From assembly GCA_947492175.1 (NCBI GenBank), contig CANLMQ010000013.1:62001-126000 (forward strand): 64,000 nt of DNA. Reading direction: 5' to 3'. This document shows, piece by piece, positions 16,704 to 26,065 of the stretch (the first letter of the stretch is position 1; every line of letters starts with the position of its first letter). The stretch is from an uncultured Draconibacterium sp. Lineage in GTDB: Bacteria; Bacteroidota; Bacteroidia; Bacteroidales; Prolixibacteraceae. Made by a program: the position numbers and the translations under genes. The notes under the pieces are model-generated. The model did no database searches, was not told the DNA's origin, and saw only the letters and a list, made by a program, of their open reading frames with translations.

Positions 16704-19238
16704 ATGAAGTATTATTTTAAAGGTGTTTTAATAACTGTACTGTTTATTTTATTGTTTGTGCCAGTAATAGAATCTCAGGCTCAAAACAATTTTAAAAACA
16801 TTCAAGTTGGGATTCAAAACGATGGAAGCATTTTAGTTCCAACAAACCAGCTCCTCAGTCCGGCAGGATTTCAAGTACAAATGCCCGGAAGGCCGGTTGA
16901 TCTTATTCCTGTTCCAGGGAAAAATCTTATAGCTGTAAAAAATAAAAACTCACTGGATCTGATTCGCATAACTGACAGAACCATTGTTCAATCACTGACA
17001 ATTCCAGGCAGCGGTTCTTCTGTTACAGGAATTTATTATTCAACAAAGAATAATTCTATTTATTTAACCGATGCCGGCGAAAAAATCCACATCGCCAAAC
17101 TTGATGCATCCAATAGCATGAGATGGCAAAAGCCCATTGTTTTGCCCCAGCCGGAAATTGGAGGGAAACCGTTTCCCGGTGGTCTTGCTTTTTCTGAGAA
17201 CGAGAATAAGATTTTTGTAACATTGAGCCGCAGCAATTCACTGGTAGAAATAGATACAACAAATGCTACAACTATTGAAATACCCACAGGAGTTGCTCCC
17301 TATGATGTTGTATTGAAATCTGACAAAAAAGCATATGTAACCAACTGGGGCGGACGTCATCCCAAAGAAACAGAACCTTCTTACAATTCTTCAGGGAGCC
17401 AGGTATTGATAGATCCGAGAACGGGAATTGCCAATAACGGAACAGTGTCAGTCATAAATCTGGAAAAACATACAGAAGAAAAGTCAATTGAAGTAGGATT
17501 ACATCCTTCAGGCATGGTGTTTAATCTTGATAAATCACTCTTGTTTGTTGCTTGTACTAATAGAGATATCATTTCTGTAATAGATACTGAGACGGATGAA
17601 GTTATCGATACTATTTCTGTTCGAATGAACCACGAATTACCTTTTGGAAGTTCTCCAAATGCATTAACAATTTCACCTGACGGAGAAACTCTTTATGTTG
17701 CCAATGGCACCGACAATGCAATTTGTGTACTTGAATCGGCCAAACCTTTTCGTATTAAAGGATTTATTCCAACCGGATGGTATCCAAGTTCGGTGGTATT
17801 AAATAACTCAGGAACTTACTTGTATGTTGCCAATGTAAAAGGAATTGGATCAAGAAATCAAAGAACAGATCGAAAAGGATATAACTCTCACGACCACATG
17901 GGGAGTATATCTATTATTCCGGTTCCTTCTGAAAATGAATTAAAGGAGATGACAAAAACTGCTGTCAACAACAATTCTCTTTCAAAGAATAGCGAATACC
18001 TGAATTCTAATAAGAAAAAGGTTGCAGTTCCTGTTTTACCCGGGCAAACATCACATTTTAAACACGTAGTTTATATTATAAAAGAAAACCGGACCTACGA
18101 CCAGGTATTTGGAGACATACCTCAAGGGAGAGGCGATACAAGTTTGGTGCATTTTGGATATGAAATTACGCCCAATCATCATAAATTGGCAGAAACCTTT
18201 GTTTTAATGGACAATTACTATTGCAGCGGAGTACTCAGCGCCGATGGGCATCAATGGACAAATGAGGCCTTTGCCACCGATTATCTCGAAAAATCTTTTG
18301 GTGGATTTACCCGCAGTTATCCCTACGATGGTGACGATGCACTTGCCTATGCGAGTTCTGGATTTATTTGGGATAATGTATTGAAAAACGGGCTTACATT
18401 TCGCAATTATGGTGAATTTGTTGACGCAATAATCCAACCCGGAAATGCCACTTTTTCTGACATATACAAAGATTTCACGGAAGGAACAGATAATATATCC
18501 ATAAAGGCAAAAGCAAATCTTGAACAGCTAAATGAATACATTTGCCCGACTTTCGTTGGATTCCCCAACAAAGTACCCGATGTTTACCGTGCCGCCGAAT
18601 TCATAAAAGAGCTTCGTAAATTTGAGGAAAATAACAATTTCCCCAACTTTACGATCATGTTACTTCCTAATGACCATACTTCGGGAACGCGACCTGGTTT
18701 ACCAACACCACGTGCTGCCGTGGCCGACAACGACCTGGCTTTGGGACAAATTATTGAAGCTATTTCGAAGAGTAAATTCTGGAAAGAGACCTGTATTTTT
18801 GTTACAGAAGACGACCCCCAGGCAGGGCTTGACCACGTTGACGGACATAGAACAGTTGGTATGGTTATTAGCCCGTATACAAAGAGAAATGAAGTAATCT
18901 CAACATTCTACTCTCAAATAAATATGGTTAAAACCATGGAGAATATTTTGGGGATACCACCAATGAACCAGTTTGACATGCTCGCAATCCCTATGCTTGA
19001 ATGCTTCACTGAAACTCCAGACTTTACTCCGTATACAGCAGAAAAAAATAACATTCCTCTTGATGAACTAAATGCCCCCCTGGAAACATTACAAGGGAAA
19101 AAACGTTATTGGGCTGAGAAATCGATGGAACAGGATTTAGATGATTACGACCGTATTGAAGAAGATACATTTAACAGGATAATATGGCATGCAATGAAAG
19201 GTTATGATCGGCCCTACCCAAAACTATCAAATAAATAA
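16704..19238 (+). CDS. YncE-type beta-propeller/phosphoesterase, copy 2
   Basis: The 844-residue protein has a Sec signal peptide (ending IESQAQ) rather than a lipobox. Propeller blades occupy about residues 60-410 (ALTISPDGETLYVANG, SVVLNNSGTYLYVAN). The phosphoesterase domain follows: HVVYIIKENRTYDQVFGD (Glu461), SADGHQWTNEA, LLPNDHTSGTRPG and TEDDPQAGLDHVDGHRT. All the metal-binding motifs are intact. It starts 33 bases after copy 1 and ends 57 bases before the TonB-dependent receptor, so co-transcription is likely. It is most like copy 3 in motif detail. PF04185 enzymes include phospholipase C and acid phosphatases. Confidence 0.88.
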   Translation: MKYYFKGVLITVLFILLFVPVIESQAQNNFKNIQVGIQNDGSILVPTNQLLSPAGFQVQMPGRPVDLIPVPGKNLIAVKNKNSLDLIRITDRTIVQSLTIPGSGSSVTGIYYSTKNNSIYLTDAGEKIHIAKLDASNSMRWQKPIVLPQPEIGGKPFPGGLAFSENENKIFVTLSRSNSLVEIDTTNATTIEIPTGVAPYDVVLKSDKKAYVTNWGGRHPKETEPSYNSSGSQVLIDPRTGIANNGTVSVINLEKHTEEKSIEVGLHPSGMVFNLDKSLLFVACTNRDIISVIDTETDEVIDTISVRMNHELPFGSSPNALTISPDGETLYVANGTDNAICVLESAKPFRIKGFIPTGWYPSSVVLNNSGTYLYVANVKGIGSRNQRTDRKGYNSHDHMGSISIIPVPSENELKEMTKTAVNNNSLSKNSEYLNSNKKKVAVPVLPGQTSHFKHVVYIIKENRTYDQVFGDIPQGRGDTSLVHFGYEITPNHHKLAETFVLMDNYYCSGVLSADGHQWTNEAFATDYLEKSFGGFTRSYPYDGDDALAYASSGFIWDNVLKNGLTFRNYGEFVDAIIQPGNATFSDIYKDFTEGTDNISIKAKANLEQLNEYICPTFVGFPNKVPDVYRAAEFIKELRKFEENNNFPNFTIMLLPNDHTSGTRPGLPTPRAAVADNDLALGQIIEAISKSKFWKETCIFVTEDDPQAGLDHVDGHRTVGMVISPYTKRNEVISTFYSQINMVKTMENILGIPPMNQFDMLAIPMLECFTETPDFTPYTAEKNNIPLDELNAPLETLQGKKRYWAEKSMEQDLDDYDRIEEDTFNRIIWHAMKGYDRPYPKLSNK

Positions 19239-19295
19239 TTACCAACTTTTTAAAAGTAAAAACCCAGATATTTCTCGGAAACACCAGATTAAAAT

Positions 19296-21548
19296 ATGCA
19301 AAAAATAGCAATGATAATTTTAGCTGCATTCTCAGCAATGCAGCTTTTTTCACAGCCTATCGAAGGCATTATCGTAAATACAGAAACCAACAAACCGGTT
19401 GCTCATGTAAATATTTCTGTCAAAAATTCAACAATCGGAACCGTTTCCGATAATAACGGATTTTTTTCCATCGTGCTTTCTGACCAGCCTAACACTACCC
19501 TACTGATTTCGTGTGTTGGATTTGAAACGCAAGAGACAGAAGTTATTAGAAATGAAAATAAAAAACTAACCATACAACTTCGTCCGTTAACAATACAATT
19601 GAACAAGAGTATTATAATTACAGCCTCCGGAAACGAACGTCTTTCTTTTCAAACACCCGATGCAGTTTCGGTTATTACCAGTAAGGAGTTAAAAAGCAGT
19701 GCCCCCCGCTCGATGGCGGAAGCATTAATTGGCGCTACCGGTGTTTGGATGCAAAAAACCAATCACGGTGGAGGTTCGCCTTTCGTTCGAGGACTCACAG
19801 GAAACCAGACCTTACTGTTAATTGACGGTATAAGACTAAACAATGCCACGTTTCGTTATGGGCCCAATCAGTACTTTAATACCATAGATGTTTTTTCTGT
19901 CGACCGCGTAGAAGTAATTCGCGGCAAAGGCTCGGTAATGTATGGCAGCGACGCATTAGGCGGTGTAATAAATGTACTCTCACGATCACCACAATACACA
20001 TCAGGCCAGTCGCGGATTGGTGGCAGAGGACAACTCAAATTCATGAACAAAGGCATGGAAAAATCAGGATTGGGAGAAGTAACTTATGAATCGAAAAACT
20101 TTGCCTTCTCGGGAAGTGCCAACTACAAAGATTTTGGAGATATCTATGCCGGCGGCTCATTGGGTTACGAATGTCCTTCGGCTTACGATGAAAACGGCAT
20201 GAATCTGAAAGCCAAAATGAGGTTTTCAGAAAACTGGCAAATAACATCTGCATTTCAATACCTCAGGCAAAATAATGTAGGACGATACGACCAGGTGGCT
20301 CAGCGGGGTTACCAAACATACGACTACGATCCTCAGATTCACCGGTTGATGTACGCAAAAATTGAGCGTTACAACGATAGTAATTGGTTCCGAAAATTAA
20401 AACTTACTGTATCGAATCAATATTCAGACGAGACCCGGAAAAAACAAAAAGATAATTCGACCACTTTCACACAGGAAAACGATGTTGTAAAAACGAACGG
20501 AATTACACTGGAGTGTAACTCGTCGATACAACAAAACTGGGAAGCCGTTTCTGGTGCCGAGTTTTATTCAGACAAAGTTGAATCTGCAAAAACAATTACT
20601 GACCTGGAGACAGGTAGCGAAACCTTTGCCCGCGGACTCTATCCCGACGATTCTTCCATGAAGAATTTCGGTTTGTTCAGCCAGCACACCATAAAACACC
20701 AAAAACTACAAGTCAACTTTGGAGGCCGATTCAATACATTCCAAATACAATCAACCGATGACGAATTCGGCAAAATAAAACTTACGCCCAGTTCGCTTGT
20801 GGGAAACATTTCGTTCCAGTATTTCACTTCTCCAACCCAACAGTTTATACTTGCTGCACACTCGGCTTTTAGGGCTCCAAATATTAACGACATAAGTACA
20901 TTTGGCTCATTCGATTACGGGATTGAAATTCCATCGGCTGACCTTTCGCCAGAAAAAACGTTTACAGTAGAAGGTGGCTTCAAAAAATCAACAAGGCAAT
21001 CTTCAATGTCTGTTACCATATTTAGTACTCGGTTAAAAGATCAGATTGTAAGAGTTGAATCAACCTACAATGGCAATGAATATATTGATGGCGAACGTGT
21101 TTATAAAAAAGCCAATGTAGCGCGTTCAAATATTTTTGGTGTGGAATTTGAATCAGGATTTCAACTAACCCGGCAATTTTCCTTTGTTAATAACCTTACC
21201 TGGCTTTATGGTAAAAACCTGGAAAACGATAGCCCCATGCGTCGAATTCCTCCTTTAAATGGTAAACTTGCATTACAGTATTCTAAGTCGGGATTTTTTG
21301 GAGAAACTGAATTTTTGTTCGCCACAAAACAAGATCGACTTTCAGGTGGCGACATTGACGACCACCGCATTCCCGAAGGAGGTACTCCGGGATGGAACAT
21401 ACTAAATATTAAAGCCGGATATTCCTGGAATAAAACCTCAATCAATGCCGGATTACAAAACCTGTTAAATCAGGCGTATCGAATTCATGGATCCGGAGTT
21501 GACGGTTATGGACGTTCATTCTGGATAACTTTGCAGTTTGAGATTTAA
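19296..21548 (+). CDS. TonB-dependent outer-membrane receptor
   Basis: The 750-residue protein has a signal peptide (MQKIAMIILAAFSAMQLFSQ), a carboxypeptidase-regulatory-like beta domain (about 22-95: IEGIIVNTETNKPVAHVNIS), a plug (about 115-225: VSVITSKELKS, LIDGIRLNNATFRYG, IRGKGSVMYGSDALGGVINV) and a C-terminal barrel ending in RSFWITLQFEI. It resembles ferric-siderophore, cobalamin and small-solute receptors rather than SusC, and no SusD gene is present. Being sandwiched between paralogous phosphoesterases suggests uptake of a product or substrate of those enzymes. The ligand is unknown. Confidence 0.92.
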   Translation: MQKIAMIILAAFSAMQLFSQPIEGIIVNTETNKPVAHVNISVKNSTIGTVSDNNGFFSIVLSDQPNTTLLISCVGFETQETEVIRNENKKLTIQLRPLTIQLNKSIIITASGNERLSFQTPDAVSVITSKELKSSAPRSMAEALIGATGVWMQKTNHGGGSPFVRGLTGNQTLLLIDGIRLNNATFRYGPNQYFNTIDVFSVDRVEVIRGKGSVMYGSDALGGVINVLSRSPQYTSGQSRIGGRGQLKFMNKGMEKSGLGEVTYESKNFAFSGSANYKDFGDIYAGGSLGYECPSAYDENGMNLKAKMRFSENWQITSAFQYLRQNNVGRYDQVAQRGYQTYDYDPQIHRLMYAKIERYNDSNWFRKLKLTVSNQYSDETRKKQKDNSTTFTQENDVVKTNGITLECNSSIQQNWEAVSGAEFYSDKVESAKTITDLETGSETFARGLYPDDSSMKNFGLFSQHTIKHQKLQVNFGGRFNTFQIQSTDDEFGKIKLTPSSLVGNISFQYFTSPTQQFILAAHSAFRAPNINDISTFGSFDYGIEIPSADLSPEKTFTVEGGFKKSTRQSSMSVTIFSTRLKDQIVRVESTYNGNEYIDGERVYKKANVARSNIFGVEFESGFQLTRQFSFVNNLTWLYGKNLENDSPMRRIPPLNGKLALQYSKSGFFGETEFLFATKQDRLSGGDIDDHRIPEGGTPGWNILNIKAGYSWNKTSINAGLQNLLNQAYRIHGSGVDGYGRSFWITLQFEI

Positions 21549-21706
21549 TACAAGTAACGCAGCACCTGGTCTTAAATAGTAACATCCGTTTTTATTAGTT
21601 AAAACAAAATTATTAGCCAGTAACATAATTACTTCCAATTAATTATAAATTTATCAGCCAAAATAAACCTACTTTTAAAAACTGTTGAAAATTCAAATTG
21701 TTAATT

Positions 21707-24382
21707 ATGAAAAACCTATTCCAACTCTCATTTTTCCTTTTTATTGCTCTTTCAGTTATTTCAACTCAGGCGCAAAGCAAAAAAGAGAAAGACAAACATT
21801 TAAGTGAATACGAAGGACAAACACTAACAGGAAATCAGCTACCTGTTTTAATGCCATTTAACCGCTGGATAGATCCTGCAGGAGAGCAAGTGTATTTTGG
21901 TGATAAAGAAATGGAAAATCATGCATTGGATTGCTCTGCTTCACCCGATGGGAAATGGATCGCAGTGGAAGGACGCTACTCCATAGTTATTATTTCTGCT
22001 AAAACCCGAAAAATTGTGCACCGGCTTGTATTGAGCAGCCATTTTGAGAAAACCAGAATGATAAATACATTTTCCGGAATAAAATGGTATAACACAAATG
22101 ATGGATACAAACTATACTGGAGTGCTGCAGGAAACGCTGGCAAATCATATATCATAAGTGCGAACTGGACCAACCGGAAACTTGAAATAGCTAAAACATA
22201 CCCAATAGATGCAGTTGCACAGGCAAAAAACTCGCTGGCGAACGAATTGATCGTTTCAGAAGAAAATGGAAAACATTTCATTTATGTTGTACTTAATGGA
22301 AACAATACGCTTCGGAAGATTGATCTGGAAACAGGAAATACTGTTTGGGAAACTGCTACCGGAGTAGCTCCTTTTGGCATTAGTAAAGCAAACGGGAAAC
22401 TATATGTAACCAACTGGGCAGGTTCGGTGCCTGACGAAAACGACAAGAATGTAGCAGGTGTTCCATGGGGAAAAGCGAAAGTTGATCCTGAAACCGGTGC
22501 CACGCGCGAAGGAACTGTTTCTGTTTTTAACCCTGACAATGGGACATTAATAAAGGAAATAATTGTTGGCCTGCACCCTAATGACATTATTCCAAGCCCC
22601 AACGAAAATTTCATATATGTGGCCAATGCAAACAGCGATGCCATATCGGTAATTAACACAAAATCGGATACTGTAACAGAAACTATCTCAGCAAAGCTGG
22701 GTGACGAGAAAAATCCTTACTGGGGCGATTCACCAAACGGTTTGGGTATTTCGAGCGACGGTAAAACTCTGTATGCCGCCATGGGAATGGATAATGCATT
22801 AGCCGTTATCGAACTGGGAGAAGATGTATCCTCAGGTTCTCAAAAGAGTAAAAGTAAAATTGCAGGTTTTATTCCTACCGGAGCCTATCCCGGGGCAGTT
22901 TGTGTTTATAGCAACGAGCTTTTGTATATGGCCAACATTGAAGCAGAGGGCGCACGAATTTCAAGAATTTTTGAAGAAACAGGAACAAAAGCGTACAACA
23001 GCCACCACCAAATGGCATCGGTCTCCATTATTCCGGTTCCCGATAAAAACCAGTTGAAAAAATACACAGAGCGAGTAAAAGAAACCAACCAGTTTTTCAG
23101 GGTTGCCCTGTCGAAAAAGATGCCGCGAAAAAATACAACACCGGTACCGGTTCCTGCAAGAATTGGAGAACCTTCGGTTTTTAAACATGTTGTATATATT
23201 ATAAAGGAAAACCGGACCTACGACCAGATTCTAGGTGATGTACAAGCCGGCGACGGCGATCCGTCGTTATGTATATTTGGGGAAGAAGTTACACCTAATA
23301 CACATAAAATAACCGAAGATTTTTTGTTACTCGATAATTTTCATGTGGCGGGGAAATCATCTGCAGAAGGTCATCAATGGACCGACATGGCAATTGTTAC
23401 CGATTACATTGAAAAGAATGTACGCGGCTGGTTCCGCAGCTATCCGCATGTTCAGGAAGATGCACTGGTTTATGCACCAACCGGATTTATTTGGGACAAT
23501 GCACGACGGCACGGGAAAAGTGTCCGGATTTACGGAGAAGCCTGTGTACCCGTATTCGACAAAAATGCAACCTGGCAATCAATTTACAATCAGTTCAAAA
23601 ATGGAGAAAAGGTAGAGTTTAGAAACAAAACAACAATTGATCCGGTAAAAAATATTCTGAGCCCGAACTATCCGGGATACGACAGTCATAGATTTCCGGA
23701 CGTGTTGCGGGCGCAAGCATTTATTAACGAGCTGAATGACTATGAGAAACAACCGGGAGATCAATGGCCTGAATTGATAATAATTGCCTTACCCAACGAT
23801 CATACCGCAGGAACCCGCCCGGGCTACCCAACTCCTCGTGCAATGGTTGCTGACAACGACCTGGCTTTGGGACAAATAATCGAGGCCATCTCTAAAAGCC
23901 GCTTCTGGGAAAACACGGCCATTTTTGTTACCGAAGACGATTCACAGGCCGGCTGGGATCATGTATCGGCATACAGAACCGTGGGCTTGGTAGCAAGTCC
24001 ATATACCCGCTTTAACGAAACCGTCCATACCAATTACAACCAAGTTTCAATGATTAGAACAATTGAACAAATACTTGGCATTCCTCCCATGAACATACAG
24101 GATGCAACTGCCATGCCGATGTTCGATTGTTTTACAAATACAGCAGATACCAGTCCGTATATTTCAGTCCCAAACCGAATAGCACTGGACGAAATGAATG
24201 ACGACTTGTCTCAACTGAAAGGCCAGGCCTTGCACTATGCAAAAAAGAGCATGCTTCCACAGTTCGACCACGTTGATTCCGGGAATGATGCCTTATTTAA
24301 CAAGATTGTTTGGTTTTCAACAAAAGGGAAAGAACCCTATCCGTCGAAATACAGTGGAAAAGACGACGACGATGATGACTAG
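21707..24382 (+). CDS. YncE-type beta-propeller/phosphoesterase, copy 3
   Basis: I start the gene at the ATG at 21707 rather than a TTG at 21698, because it directly gives a signal peptide (MKNLFQLSFFLFIALSVIST). The 891-residue protein has propeller blades (HPNDIIPSPNENFIYVANAN, GLGISSDGKTLYAAMG) and a phosphoesterase domain with HVVYIIKENRTYDQILGD (Glu501), SAEGHQWTDMA, ALPNDHTAGTRPG and TEDDSQAGWDHVSAYRT. It lies 158 bases beyond the receptor gene and may share its transcript or have its own promoter. The protein ends in a run of six aspartates after SGK, an unusual acidic tail. Confidence 0.87.
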   Translation: MKNLFQLSFFLFIALSVISTQAQSKKEKDKHLSEYEGQTLTGNQLPVLMPFNRWIDPAGEQVYFGDKEMENHALDCSASPDGKWIAVEGRYSIVIISAKTRKIVHRLVLSSHFEKTRMINTFSGIKWYNTNDGYKLYWSAAGNAGKSYIISANWTNRKLEIAKTYPIDAVAQAKNSLANELIVSEENGKHFIYVVLNGNNTLRKIDLETGNTVWETATGVAPFGISKANGKLYVTNWAGSVPDENDKNVAGVPWGKAKVDPETGATREGTVSVFNPDNGTLIKEIIVGLHPNDIIPSPNENFIYVANANSDAISVINTKSDTVTETISAKLGDEKNPYWGDSPNGLGISSDGKTLYAAMGMDNALAVIELGEDVSSGSQKSKSKIAGFIPTGAYPGAVCVYSNELLYMANIEAEGARISRIFEETGTKAYNSHHQMASVSIIPVPDKNQLKKYTERVKETNQFFRVALSKKMPRKNTTPVPVPARIGEPSVFKHVVYIIKENRTYDQILGDVQAGDGDPSLCIFGEEVTPNTHKITEDFLLLDNFHVAGKSSAEGHQWTDMAIVTDYIEKNVRGWFRSYPHVQEDALVYAPTGFIWDNARRHGKSVRIYGEACVPVFDKNATWQSIYNQFKNGEKVEFRNKTTIDPVKNILSPNYPGYDSHRFPDVLRAQAFINELNDYEKQPGDQWPELIIIALPNDHTAGTRPGYPTPRAMVADNDLALGQIIEAISKSRFWENTAIFVTEDDSQAGWDHVSAYRTVGLVASPYTRFNETVHTNYNQVSMIRTIEQILGIPPMNIQDATAMPMFDCFTNTADTSPYISVPNRIALDEMNDDLSQLKGQALHYAKKSMLPQFDHVDSGNDALFNKIVWFSTKGKEPYPSKYSGKDDDDDD

Positions 24383-24582
24383 TAATCATTATATTCATCC
24401 GGCAGAAGTTTGTCACTACATAGTATTTATCAAATAAAGATGAACGACGAAACAACCTTTCATTTGCACATACTGCTGTATTTCAAAAGCTTTCTTTAGT
24501 CAATACCGGTGATTTTCTGTGAATAATGATAAAATTTTGTCATTTTTCCGTATCTTATAAAACTCATATCAACTAAATCATT

Positions 24583-25587
24583 ATGGCTGACAGGAGAACA
24601 TTTTTAAAATCATTGGCTGGTGCAACAGCAGGAATTTCACTGACAAAAACTTCTTTTGCAGATGAATTATCGAGCGACCGCCTTGGAGAGGTACTCCCCA
24701 AAAGGAAACTTGGAAGAACCGGCGAATATGTAACTATGCTTGGAACAGGCGGATATCATGTGGGCTGGACAACAGAACGGGATGCACAAGAAGTTATTGA
24801 AGCCGCACTTGAAGGAGGCGTCCGCTTTTTCGATACGGCCGAGAGTTATTCAAACGGAGTAAGCGAAGAACGTTACGGGAAATACCTTACGCCCAAATAC
24901 CGCGATCTCATTTTCCTTATGACGAAATCGACGGGAAAAGATGCAAAAACAGTTAAAATGCATCTGGAAGGCTCATTACGTCGTTTAAAAGTCGACCAGC
25001 TTGATTTATTTCAGGTACATTCAGTTACAACTCCGGAAGATGTCGACAGTCGTATCTCGAAAGGAGTTCTGGATGTTTTATTGAAGGCGCAACAAGAGGG
25101 CAAAGTTAAATACCTTGGATTTACTGGACACCAAAACCCATTTGCACACACACGCATGATCGAGCGCACTAAAGAATCTGATATTTTTGATACTGTTTTG
25201 ATGCCCGTCAATGTTCTGGATGCTTCTTATTTTAGTTTCAAGGAAAATGTAATGCAAAAAGCCCTGGACAGAAACATGGGAATACTCGCGATAAAATCGT
25301 TGGCCGACGGACGTTTTTTTTCTAAAAAAGAAAAAGCCAACTGGTCAACAAACGACCCTTTAATTCCGAATTACCTTAGCATAAAAGAAGCAATGCACTT
25401 CGTATGGTCGCTTCCGGTTACCGTACTGATCTCGGGAAACGAAAATGCAACATTTATGCGGGAGAAAGTTGCACTTGCACGATCTTACTCCAAACTTTCA
25501 GAAGAACAAAGAATGGCATTAATAGATAAAGTTCGCGCTATCGCAGCAACGGGAAAACTGGAATATTTTAAAAAACAAGAAGTATAA
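24583..25587 (+). CDS. Tat-signal aldo/keto reductase
   Basis: The 334-residue protein opens with a twin-arginine signal (MADRRTFLKSLAGATAGISL). The (beta/alpha)8 aldo/keto reductase follows, with the full catalytic tetrad readable: Asp84 and Tyr89 (FFDTAESYS), Lys115 (LMTKST) and His146 (FQVHSV). The usual NAD(P)H-binding end is also present (AIKSLADGRFF, VLISGNENATFM). Export through Tat implies folding with cofactor in the cytoplasm. It lies 200 bases after copy 3 of the phosphoesterase set and could belong to that locus or be independent. A terminator hairpin follows the stop. Confidence 0.87.
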   Translation: MADRRTFLKSLAGATAGISLTKTSFADELSSDRLGEVLPKRKLGRTGEYVTMLGTGGYHVGWTTERDAQEVIEAALEGGVRFFDTAESYSNGVSEERYGKYLTPKYRDLIFLMTKSTGKDAKTVKMHLEGSLRRLKVDQLDLFQVHSVTTPEDVDSRISKGVLDVLLKAQQEGKVKYLGFTGHQNPFAHTRMIERTKESDIFDTVLMPVNVLDASYFSFKENVMQKALDRNMGILAIKSLADGRFFSKKEKANWSTNDPLIPNYLSIKEAMHFVWSLPVTVLISGNENATFMREKVALARSYSKLSEEQRMALIDKVRAIAATGKLEYFKKQEV

Positions 25588-25596
25588 AAATGAAAA

Positions 25597-25621
25597 ATCC
25601 CGGTGCCTCTGCAACCGGGAT
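25597..25621 (+). terminator. Terminator-like hairpin after the aldo/keto reductase
   Basis: ATCCCGGT and ACCGGGAT pair exactly around a 9-base loop, 10 bases after the stop. A CT/A-rich segment with ACTAAACCT-like repeats follows instead of a T-run. Confidence 0.55.
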
Positions 25622-25698
25622 TCAAACTAAACCTAACTAAACCAAACTTATGAAAAAAAACAGCAAATTGCTGTGAAGTATTTTGTTCTGTTTTCTGT

Positions 25699-25729
25699 AA
25701 CGTGGATTTCATTATTTTGTTTCCACGTT
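25699..25729 (+). terminator. Second hairpin in the lepA upstream region
   Basis: AACGTGGA and TCCACGTT pair exactly over 8 bp around a T-rich loop and are followed by TAATTGTTTT. It could end a short transcript beginning near 25630, or be a second terminator for the upstream operon. Confidence 0.35.
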
Positions 25730-26006
25730 TAATTGTTTTCATGACTTAAAACTCAATTACAAACTTCGTGCCAAAAATTCCATATCTTCCAACTTATTAA
25801 TAGATACTACCGATTTTAACATTTTTTAAGAAGTTCTTTCCCTTTGTATATATTAGGGCACACAAATCAATAATTGCAACACAAAAAGAGAATAACGCTA
25901 ATACTCTCTTTCTCAGTCTTTTTTAAGCAATTGTCAAATAATATCCAAAAACAAATAAAAACATTTGCAAAACAGAGACTTACCTCTTAAAATTTCAAAA
26001 AATAAA

Positions 26007-26014
26007 TATCTTTG
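26007..26014 (+). promoter_or_regulatory. Candidate -7 element of lepA
   Basis: TATCTTTG matches TAnnTTTG fully, about 50 bases before the lepA start. A -33 box is not clear. Confidence 0.45.
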
Positions 26015-26065
26015 CGCACAGTTTAAAAGAAACTAATTTATATAAAGTTTGTTAAGAGTTAGTAA

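Larger units (their letters stand above)
25588..26065. other. Hairpin-rich intergenic region before lepA
   Basis: This 478-base gap holds the aldo/keto reductase terminator (25597-25621), a short palindrome ACAGCAA-A-TTGCTGT (25660-25674), a second hairpin (25699-25729) and the lepA -7 element (26007-26014). No protein frame is supported; the frames seen are overlaps of these hairpins. Confidence 0.5.

Noticed and set aside
25485..25742. 85-codon minus-strand frame across the aldo/keto reductase terminator
   Set aside because: It covers two hairpins and the 3-prime end of the reductase gene, so it is a shadow.
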